From contig CANRPF010000015.1 of assembly GCA_947632375.1 (NCBI GenBank), positions 1 to 36,757 on the forward strand: a stretch of 36,757 nucleotides of DNA, read 5' to 3'. Of this stretch, positions 1 through 5,750 are shown piece by piece. Under the pieces are notes generated by a model. The model ran no database searches. It was not told the origin of the DNA and worked only from the letters and a program-made list of their open reading frames with translations. The DNA is from an uncultured Bacilli bacterium (GTDB lineage Bacteria; Bacillota_I; Bacilli_A; RF39; UBA660). Every line of letters starts with the position of its first letter. The stretch's first letter is position 1. The translations under genes were made by a program, and so were the position numbers.

Positions 1-60
1 AGAAGTTAAGCACTCAAACGCCGACGATAGTGGAAATGCTAAAATAGGAAGTTGCCTTCC
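1..60 (+). rRNA. rrf: 5S ribosomal RNA, 3' part
   Basis: The first 60 bases match the 3' half of a bacterial 5S rRNA: GAAGTTAAGC near the start, CGCCGA, then GATAGT and a closing AATAGGAAGTTGCC block, in the order of the family. The 5' half lies outside the window, so an rRNA operon probably runs in from the left. A terminator follows directly. Confidence 0.85.
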
Positions 61-78
61 TTTTTTTGTGCTTTGAAC

Positions 79-99
79 AGGGCTATAGGCTCTTTTTTT
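79..99 (+). terminator. Terminator of the rRNA operon
   Basis: AGGGC (79-83) pairs with GCTCT (89-93) over a 5-base loop with one G-U pair, and a run of T follows. The stem is short but directly behind the 5S gene, where a terminator is expected. Confidence 0.6.
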
Positions 100-100
100 A

Positions 101-129
101 TTGAAAAAGGAAACTTTTTATAATATAAT
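101..129 (+). promoter_or_regulatory. Promoter of gltX
   Basis: TTGAAA (101-106) and TATAAT (124-129) are 17 bases apart, close to the sigma-A consensus, and lie 36 bases before the gltX start. Confidence 0.65.
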
Positions 130-164
130 ATGATAGTAAAAATAGTTAAAAAAGGAAGATTTTT

Positions 165-1826
165 ATGACCAATAAAGAATTAGCTGATTTAATATATCCA
201 AATGTTTCTAGTGATGTAAGTATTTATGAAAAAAAATATCCTGAGAGAAACCTAAAAGAAGGTGCAATAGTTACTAGATTTGCCCCAAGTCCTACAGGAT
301 TTGTACATATGGGAAGTCTATGTACTGCCTTTGTGTCTCAATTTGTAGCAACAAATTCTGATGGTGTATTTTTTTTAAGAATAGAAGATACTGACGGAAA
401 AAGAAGTGTAGAAAATGGTATTACAGGTATAATAAAAGATTTGAATGATTTTGAAATAAAAATCGATGAAGGTGCCTTATCAGAAACTGAATCCATTGGA
501 AACTACGGCCCCTATATACAAAGTGATAGAAAAGAAATATATGAATCATTTGCAAAAAAATTAATAGAAGAAGGTCTTGCATATCCTTGTTTTTGTACCG
601 CTCAAGAATTAGATATGATGAGAGAAAAACAAGAACATAAAAAAACAAGAATTGGATATTATGGAAATTGGGCAAAATGTCGAAATTTAACAAACGAAGA
701 ACGATGTGAAAAAATTAAAAATGGGGAGAAATTTATTTTAAGACTTAAATCTCCTGGCAATTTTGAAAGAAAAGTCATATTAAATGATTTAGTTCGTGGA
801 AAAATTGAAATGCCAGAAAATGATATTGATGTTGTTTTAATAAAGAGTGACGGACTTCCTTTATATCACTTTGCTCATGTAATTGATGATCATTTAATGA
901 GAACTACTCATGTATTAAGAGGAGAAGAATGGATATCATCTTATCCAATTCATTCACAATTATTTAGTATATTAAAATTTAAAGAACCTAAATATGGACA
1001 TTTAGGTGTAGTAATGAAAATAGATGAAAATGGTGGAAAGAGAAAGCTTAGTAAGCGTAAAGATCCAGAAGCTGCAGTAAGTTATTATCATGAAAAAGGA
1101 ATACCAATCGATGCTGTTAAATTATATTTATTAACTATCGCAAATTCTAATTTTGAGGCATGGTTAGACTGTAATATAAATACACCAATAAATCAATTTA
1201 AGTTTGACTTTAAAAAAATGAGCGAAAGTGGAACTTTATTTGATGTTGAAAAATTATTAAATATTTCTAAAAATTATATTAGTAGATTAAAAGCCGTTGA
1301 AGTATATGATAATTTAGTAAAATATACAGAAGAATATGATAAAGAATTTAATAATTTAATAAAGCAATATAAAGATTATACAATTAATATTTTAAATATT
1401 GAACGAGAACAAAAAAAGCCTCGAAAGGATTATGCATCTTATAGTGATATAAAAAATCATATATGGTATATGTATGATGAAATATTTAATGAAATAAAAA
1501 GGGACTACCAATTTCAAAAAATTAATAATTTAAATGAAATAAAAAGTATTTTAGAACTATATTTAGATAAGTATTATAGCGATACAGACGATAAAGAATT
1601 ATGGTTCGACAAAATGAAAAGCATGTGTGATGAACTAGGATACGCAAACAATATGAAGGACTATAAGGAAAATCCAGATAATTTCAAAGGAAATATAACG
1701 GATATTACAACAGTAATACGTGTAGCTTTAACTACAAAATCTATAACCCCTGATTTATATGAAATTATTAAGTTATTAGGTAAAGAAAGACTTAAAAAAC
1801 GATTTGATTTAATCGGTGTGGAATAG
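165..1826 (+). CDS. gltX: Glutamyl-tRNA synthetase
   Basis: Class I aminoacyl-tRNA synthetase that charges tRNA-Glu with glutamate in the cytosol. The nucleotide-binding signature APSPTGFVHMG lies at residues 40-50 (HMGS in place of HIGH) and KLSKR at 294-298, in a normal Rossmann catalytic half; the rest to 553 is a helical anticodon-binding region. The protein has about 35 residues before the HIGH block and is longer than the roughly 490-residue bacterial type, as seen in some clostridial GltX proteins. The start ATG follows AAAGGAAG at good spacing. It stands alone between two terminators, with its own promoter. Whether it is discriminating or also charges tRNA-Gln cannot be read from sequence alone. 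Confidence 0.95.
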   Translation: MTNKELADLIYPNVSSDVSIYEKKYPERNLKEGAIVTRFAPSPTGFVHMGSLCTAFVSQFVATNSDGVFFLRIEDTDGKRSVENGITGIIKDLNDFEIKIDEGALSETESIGNYGPYIQSDRKEIYESFAKKLIEEGLAYPCFCTAQELDMMREKQEHKKTRIGYYGNWAKCRNLTNEERCEKIKNGEKFILRLKSPGNFERKVILNDLVRGKIEMPENDIDVVLIKSDGLPLYHFAHVIDDHLMRTTHVLRGEEWISSYPIHSQLFSILKFKEPKYGHLGVVMKIDENGGKRKLSKRKDPEAAVSYYHEKGIPIDAVKLYLLTIANSNFEAWLDCNINTPINQFKFDFKKMSESGTLFDVEKLLNISKNYISRLKAVEVYDNLVKYTEEYDKEFNNLIKQYKDYTINILNIEREQKKPRKDYASYSDIKNHIWYMYDEIFNEIKRDYQFQKINNLNEIKSILELYLDKYYSDTDDKELWFDKMKSMCDELGYANNMKDYKENPDNFKGNITDITTVIRVALTTKSITPDLYEIIKLLGKERLKKRFDLIGVE

Positions 1827-1849
1827 TTAATACTTTTCCACATTTTTTA
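1817..1849 (+). terminator. Terminator of gltX
   Basis: TGTGGAA (1817-1823) pairs perfectly with TTCCACA (1836-1842), followed by a T run. The left arm includes the last codons of gltX. Confidence 0.8.
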
Positions 1850-1879
1850 TTTGTAAATTTAATAAAAAGGATTGATGTT

Positions 1880-2578
1880 ATGATAAAATTTATTGTTGTT
1901 GATGACGAAGAACAATGGATAAAAACTTATGAAGATATTATTAATGGTTTATTATTTGAAACTAATCAAGAGTATAAAATTTATTCATATACAAAATATA
2001 ATTCTGAATTGAAAAAATTAATAGAAGATAATAGTGAACCTAAAATTTTTGTTATGGATTTAGAGATAGATGGAAAAATAAATGGTATGGATATTTTAAG
2101 AGAAGTTAGAAAAGATGATTGGGATAGTGAAATTATTGTTGTTACTAATCATGATAGAATGTTCGAAACAGTACATAAAGAAATTTATAAAACTTTCGAT
2201 TTTATAGAAAAATTTAATGATCTAGAAGCTAGATTAAAAAGAGATTTAAAACGAATAATAACAAAGAAAAATGATAAGGAAAAATTCTTGTATCAGAATA
2301 GTAAAATTAGCTTACAATTATATTTAAAAGATATTCAATATATTTATAGAGATACTGTAGATAGAAAATTAATAATAAAAACAACCAATAATGAATTTGC
2401 AGTAAGTTTATCTATTAATGAGATGTTAAAAAGATTAGATAAAAGATTTAGACAATGTCATAGAAGTTGTATTATAAATGACGATAGAATACCAGAGAAA
2501 AATTATGCCGAAGGATATTTTATTACTGATACAGGTGAGAGAGTAAATATGCTTTCTAAAAATTTTAAAGAGGATTAG
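1880..2578 (+). CDS. agrA: AgrA-type LytTR response regulator
   Basis: Cytosolic DNA-binding response regulator. The N-terminal receiver domain (about 1-125) has the acidic pair D8-D9, phosphoacceptor D60 in FVMDLEIDG, T89 and K111. A LytTR DNA-binding domain fills about 140-232 and includes the typical CHRSCIIN stretch. It is followed after 2 bases by a sensor kinase of the AgrC type, and agrB-agrD lie opposite, so it should be the output regulator of this quorum-sensing locus. SD AAAAGGA precedes the ATG. No convincing promoter is seen in the short gap after gltX. Being upstream of agrC reverses the usual agrC-agrA order. Closely related LytTR regulators such as ComE/BlpR cannot be excluded by sequence alone, but the context favours AgrA. 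Confidence 0.88.
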   Translation: MIKFIVVDDEEQWIKTYEDIINGLLFETNQEYKIYSYTKYNSELKKLIEDNSEPKIFVMDLEIDGKINGMDILREVRKDDWDSEIIVVTNHDRMFETVHKEIYKTFDFIEKFNDLEARLKRDLKRIITKKNDKEKFLYQNSKISLQLYLKDIQYIYRDTVDRKLIIKTTNNEFAVSLSINEMLKRLDKRFRQCHRSCIINDDRIPEKNYAEGYFITDTGERVNMLSKNFKED

Positions 2579-2580
2579 AT

Positions 2581-3846
2581 ATGAATGCAGTAATATTTTT
2601 TATATTTTATATAACACTTTTTATAAATTCAATGTGCTTAATTGTCGCATATTCTCAGTTAAATAACAAATCTTTCTATCTTACAAAATCTAATTTATTT
2701 TTTATATGTGTTATTTGTTTGCTAATGTATTTTAATAATTTCTATAATTTTCCTTTGTTAAAAGTTATATGTTCTATAATTATAACATTTATTATGGAAA
2801 AGAAAATATTTGAAATGAGTGTAAAAGAAACCTTAATTAATGTTTTTATAATTACTATAACCTGTTTAATAATAGAAATAGTTTCAACATTAGCCTTAGT
2901 ATCTTTTGCTAATATTGAAGCTTTAAATAATAACATTTTGTTTAAAGTTGCCTTTTCTTTATTTACTTCGCTAATTTTATTATTAATTTTTAATCCTAAA
3001 ATAATTAAATTAGCAGAAAAAATCAAAAATGGCATCCTTGACTTTTTTAATTTTTATATTTTTTGTCTTTTTATAATATTTTTAATGATAATTGTATGTT
3101 ATTTTATAGGTGTAGATTTGGGTAATATACCTTTGATATTGACTGCTATAGTTACTTTACTTTTTATAATGTTTTGTTTAAAAATAATAATTAACGATAA
3201 ATATAATAATAAAGTTCTTTTAACGAAAAATAAAACTTTAACAGACTCCTATAAAGCTTATGCAGATACTATTGAAGAATGTAGAGAGCTAAAACATAAC
3301 TTAAAAAATGATTTGTATGCTTTAAAAACTAGTATTCCAAATGATTATCAAGCTCAGATTAACAAATTAATTATTAAGTATAATAAAGAATATGAATGGA
3401 TAAATCGAATTGATGAAATACCAGAAGGATTACAAGGAGTAATTTATTTAAAAATAAATGAAGCACTAAGAAAAAAAGTAAAAATTATTTTAAATACAAA
3501 AAAAGAAGTTTCTACTAATGATAATGATTACATGGATTTATGTAGTATTGTTGGATTATTAATAGATAATGCTATTGAAGCAAGTAGTTTATCAAAAGTG
3601 AAAGTAATAGAGATAAATATTATTGAATCTAAAAATCAGGTATATATAAAAATTTTAAATAAATTTAAAAATAGAATTGATGTTAATAAAATTGGTAAGA
3701 AAAATTATAGTACTAAAGTTTATAAATCAGGTTTAGGATTAAATTATATAAAGAAGTTGAATAATAGTAATATAAAAGTAAATTTTAATATTATAAATGA
3801 TTTGTTTGTTACAAATGTAACATATAATCAAAATAAAAAAGCCTAG
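2581..3846 (+). CDS. agrC: AgrC-type sensor histidine kinase
   Basis: Membrane sensor kinase expected to bind the cyclic peptide made by agrB-agrD and phosphorylate the adjacent regulator. Residues 1 to about 205 hold six or so hydrophobic segments. The phosphoacceptor region ECRELKHNLKNDL places His at 239, with the HN pair typical of the HPK10 family. A GHKL ATPase domain follows, with the N box LLIDNAIEAS (N330) and a G box GLGLNYI (384-390). Length of 421 residues suits AgrC. It starts 2 bases after the regulator gene and is probably translationally coupled to it. Convergent with agrB-agrD; a hairpin lies directly after the stop. Confidence 0.88.
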   Translation: MNAVIFFIFYITLFINSMCLIVAYSQLNNKSFYLTKSNLFFICVICLLMYFNNFYNFPLLKVICSIIITFIMEKKIFEMSVKETLINVFIITITCLIIEIVSTLALVSFANIEALNNNILFKVAFSLFTSLILLLIFNPKIIKLAEKIKNGILDFFNFYIFCLFIIFLMIIVCYFIGVDLGNIPLILTAIVTLLFIMFCLKIIINDKYNNKVLLTKNKTLTDSYKAYADTIEECRELKHNLKNDLYALKTSIPNDYQAQINKLIIKYNKEYEWINRIDEIPEGLQGVIYLKINEALRKKVKIILNTKKEVSTNDNDYMDLCSIVGLLIDNAIEASSLSKVKVIEINIIESKNQVYIKILNKFKNRIDVNKIGKKNYSTKVYKSGLGLNYIKKLNNSNIKVNFNIINDLFVTNVTYNQNKKA

Positions 3847-3859
3847 ATAAAATATCTAG
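3835..3859 (-). terminator. Terminator of agrB-agrD, shared 3' region with agrC
   Basis: CTAGATA (3843-3849) pairs perfectly with TATCTAG (3853-3859). Read on the minus strand the hairpin is followed by GCTTTTTT, so it should end the agrBD transcript; the left arm overlaps the agrC stop codon. Confidence 0.7.
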
Positions 3860-3867
3860 ACCCTCGC

Positions 3868-3889
3868 TTAATCAAAACTATTTGATTAA
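3868..3889. repeat. Perfect hairpin over the agrD stop codon
   Basis: TTAATCAAA (3868-3876) and TTTGATTAA (3881-3889) form a perfect 9-bp stem with a 4-base loop. It contains the end of agrD on the minus strand and has no T-tract of its own, so it may support termination or protect the 3' end of either convergent transcript. Confidence 0.6.
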
Positions 3890-3982
3890 TGATTTTGGAC
3901 ATTTTGGTTCATCAAAATACCACCATAAACTGCAAGTAGAAGTACCAACTAATGATCCAATTTTTGCTAGTAATGCTAACAT
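3878..3982 (-). CDS. agrD: AgrD cyclic autoinducer peptide precursor, 34 aa
   Basis: Pheromone precursor. The reading frame starts at an ATG that overlaps the agrB stop region by 7 bases and sits behind GGAGGG. The product has the three-part AgrD plan: a hydrophobic amphipathic leader (1-13), a core TSTCSLWWYF (14-23), and a charged tail DEPKCPKSL (24-32) that matches the DExxxPKxL tail of staphylococcal AgrD position for position. The partner AgrB should cleave before D24 and join the carboxyl of F23 to C17 as a thiolactone. That gives a seven-residue ring, larger than the usual five. It is too short for ordinary gene finders. Exact ring and tail length are inference. Confidence 0.88.
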   Translation of the reverse strand: MLALLAKIGSLVGTSTCSLWWYFDEPKCPKSLIK

Positions 3983-4599
3983 TCGTTTCCCTCCATTCTA
4001 TTTCCTTTTAAATTATTTAAATTTAAATGAAATCTTACTTTTTGTCCCATTAGTATATAACCAATAGGATTAACTAAAATTGACTCTAATATCATTGCAG
4101 ATAATATTGAGTTTGCTACTAAATTGTATTTTAAAACTAAGAATAAATATAAAAGACTTACAATTAAAATAGCTAATTTAAATTTGTGTTTTCTCTTTTT
4201 ATTTATCATTGGTCTATTTTCAGTATCTGCAGGACAAAATATAAAATAATTTATAAAGCAGATAGACCAAATTATAACTTTTGCTATTGTTTTTAATTTG
4301 AGAAAACTAAATAAGTAAGGCAATCCTAATAAAAAAGTAATACTTAATATCCAACATTTTAAATTAGATTTGGCATGGGTTCCAAAACCTAAACTTCTAA
4401 GCGGAATATAAAATAAGCAAAATAGCATCAATTTATCAAAAATTTTTAATAAAAATGCTAATAAAATTATTATTATTGATTTAGTAATAATAGAATATAA
4501 TCCTTCTAATCCATATTGGATTTGTTCTATTTTTATCTCATCATATAAGTTCTTCTTTTTTATTTGTGTCATTAAATAAGATATTACTTTTTCTTTCAT
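3976..4599 (-). CDS. agrB: AgrB peptide-processing membrane endopeptidase
   Basis: Integral membrane cysteine protease that removes the AgrD tail and cyclises the peptide. The family signature is present: GFGTHAKSNLKC with catalytic His75 and Cys82, seven apart as in S. aureus AgrB (H77, C84), and the later CPADTENRPM stretch (122-131). Several hydrophobic segments flank these, and 207 residues is the normal size. The ATG lies behind AAGGAG. The last codons carry the SD and start of agrD, so the two are translationally coupled. It is transcribed toward agrA-agrC rather than with it. Confidence 0.93.
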   Translation of the reverse strand: MKEKVISYLMTQIKKKNLYDEIKIEQIQYGLEGLYSIITKSIIIILLAFLLKIFDKLMLFCLFYIPLRSLGFGTHAKSNLKCWILSITFLLGLPYLFSFLKLKTIAKVIIWSICFINYFIFCPADTENRPMINKKRKHKFKLAILIVSLLYLFLVLKYNLVANSILSAMILESILVNPIGYILMGQKVRFHLNLNNLKGNRMEGNEC

Positions 4600-4778
4600 G
4601 ACATCTCCTTACATAAGGAAGGATAACGCAATTATTTGATAAAAATAAATTTTTTGTTTCAAATAAACAATATAATGTTTAAAAAGTAAAAAAATCTATA
4701 ATAAGTAATAAAAAATATTTTTTTAGACATAAAATACGTACTATAAGCACAGATATATATTCATAATTGTTTTTTTGA
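4600..4778. other. Intergenic region between divergent agrB and csp
   Basis: About 300 bases separate the two starts; this left part should contain the agrB promoter on the minus strand. It is very AT-rich. I see no -10/-35 pair close to consensus and no clear AgrA-type direct repeats, so the promoter may be activator dependent. Confidence 0.35.
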
Positions 4779-4784
4779 TATAAT
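4776..4784 (+). promoter_or_regulatory. Extended -10 promoter of csp
   Basis: TGATATAAT (4776-4784) is an extended -10 with a perfect TATAAT; no good -35 is visible. Transcription would start near 4791 and leave a leader of about 107 bases, as in cold-shock genes. Confidence 0.55.
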
Positions 4785-4814
4785 GTGATAGTCACTGTAG
4801 GAGAAAATTAGTAA

Positions 4815-4851
4815 TTGTCGACAAAAAAAGATTAGTATCATGCTGTGCACA
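4815..4851. repeat. Two palindromes in the csp leader
   Basis: TTGTCGACAA (4815-4824) and TGTGCACA (4844-4851) are perfect palindromes with related outer bases, their centres 28 bases apart. They lie downstream of the csp -10, in an otherwise AT-only stretch. They could be an operator pair or RNA structure. Confidence 0.45.
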
Positions 4852-4897
4852 AAAAAATTTAATATAATTATTAATAGAGAAGAGGATTGATTTAGTT

Positions 4898-5113
4898 ATG
4901 AGAGGAAAAGTTAAGTGGTTTAACAATGAGAAAGGTTATGGATTTATAGAATATAATGATTTAGAAGATATTTTTGTACATTATTCTGCTATTAGAAAAG
5001 ACGGCTACAAGACATTAAAAGAAGGAGAAATTGTAGATTTCAAATTAATTGAAACAGGCAAAGGATTACAAGCTATTGACGTGACAGAAGTTGAATTAAC
5101 TACTATATTGTAG
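4898..5113 (+). CDS. csp: Cold-shock domain protein
   Basis: Small single-strand nucleic-acid binding protein of the CspA family, an RNA chaperone. The 71 residues are one cold-shock beta-barrel with RNP1 KGYGFIEY and RNP2 DIFVHYSAI, beginning with the usual GKVKWFNNEKGYGF. SD AGAGGA precedes the ATG. It stands alone: own extended -10 promoter, a long leader of the type that controls cold-shock translation, and a terminator overlapping the stop. The C-terminus VELTTIL is slightly longer than in the shortest family members. Which paralogue (CspA, B or D) cannot be assigned. Confidence 0.95.
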   Translation: MRGKVKWFNNEKGYGFIEYNDLEDIFVHYSAIRKDGYKTLKEGEIVDFKLIETGKGLQAIDVTEVELTTIL

Positions 5114-5120
5114 TTTTTTT
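5098..5120 (+). terminator. Terminator of csp
   Basis: AACTAC (5098-5103) pairs with GTAGTT (5110-5115) over a 6-base loop, then a T run. The csp stop codon is inside the right arm. Confidence 0.65.
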
Positions 5121-5135
5121 AATTTATGTTATAAT
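5108..5135 (+). promoter_or_regulatory. Promoter of hpf
   Basis: TTGTAG (5108-5113), 16 bases, then TATAAT (5130-5135) with an upstream TGT (5127-5129). The predicted transcript starts almost on the SD, giving a leader of only about 16 bases. Confidence 0.6.
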
Positions 5136-5157
5136 GAACTTGAGGAGATGATTCGAT

Positions 5158-5697
5158 TTGAAATTAAATATTAGGGGAGATAAGTTGGTTGTTACTGATG
5201 CTATTAGAAGTTATATAGAAGAGAAAATTACTAGATTAGATAAATATTTTGATAGTGATTCAATTGAAGCAAGTGTAGTAATTAGAGTTAGAAATAATAA
5301 AGAAATTATAGAAGTAACTATTCCTACTAAAAGATACACTTTAAGAGCTGAGGAAGAAAACAAGGATTTATATGCTGCTATAGATTTAGTATCCGATAAA
5401 TTAGAAAGACAAATAAGAAAAAATAAAACAAAATTAAATGAAAGATATAAAAAAGATGATAATATAGATTTTAATTTTGATTTCTTAGCTAGTTTTACCG
5501 ATGAAGAAGATGAGGAAGAAGAATTAATAGTAAAAAGAAAGTCTATTGACTTAAAACCAATGGATGAAGAAGAGGCAATTTTACAGCTTGAACTATTAAA
5601 TCATGACTTCTTTATGTTCAAAAATGTTAATGAAGATTGCTTTTCTGTTATTTATAAGAGAAAAGATGGAAAATATGGTATAATTAATTCAAAATAA
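5158..5697 (+). CDS. hpf: Ribosome hibernation promoting factor, long form
   Basis: Stationary-phase ribosome factor; the long form drives 100S dimers. The N-terminal domain (1 to about 95) opens with LNIRGDKLVVTDAIRSYIEE as in the HPF/RaiA family; an acidic linker (EEDEEEE, about 117-123) leads to the C-terminal dimerisation domain (about 125-179), ending in VIYKRKDGKYGIIN. The start is TTG: GAGGAG ends 10 bases before it, and the nearer ATG at 5149 is in a frame that stops after eight codons. It lies just upstream of secA, the usual Firmicute order, but a terminator intervenes. Confidence 0.93.
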   Translation: MKLNIRGDKLVVTDAIRSYIEEKITRLDKYFDSDSIEASVVIRVRNNKEIIEVTIPTKRYTLRAEEENKDLYAAIDLVSDKLERQIRKNKTKLNERYKKDDNIDFNFDFLASFTDEEDEEEELIVKRKSIDLKPMDEEEAILQLELLNHDFFMFKNVNEDCFSVIYKRKDGKYGIINSK

Positions 5698-5718
5698 GAG
5701 TGTAAAACTCTTATTTTT
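5693..5718 (+). terminator. Terminator of hpf
   Basis: AATAAGAGT (5693-5701) pairs perfectly with ACTCTTATT (5707-5715), loop GTAAA, then TTT. The left arm includes the stop codon. Confidence 0.75.
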
Positions 5719-5727
5719 ATGATACAA

Positions 5728-5733
5728 TATAAT
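5728..5733 (+). promoter_or_regulatory. -10 element of secA
   Basis: A perfect TATAAT stands just behind the hpf terminator, 17 bases before the secA start. No clear -35 is seen. Confidence 0.45.
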
Positions 5734-5750
5734 TTAATGGAGGAATTAAT

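Noticed and set aside
3882-4067. 61-codon plus-strand reading frame between agrC and agrB
   Set aside because: It lies antisense to agrD and the end of agrB, has no SD, and the agrD reading explains the region.
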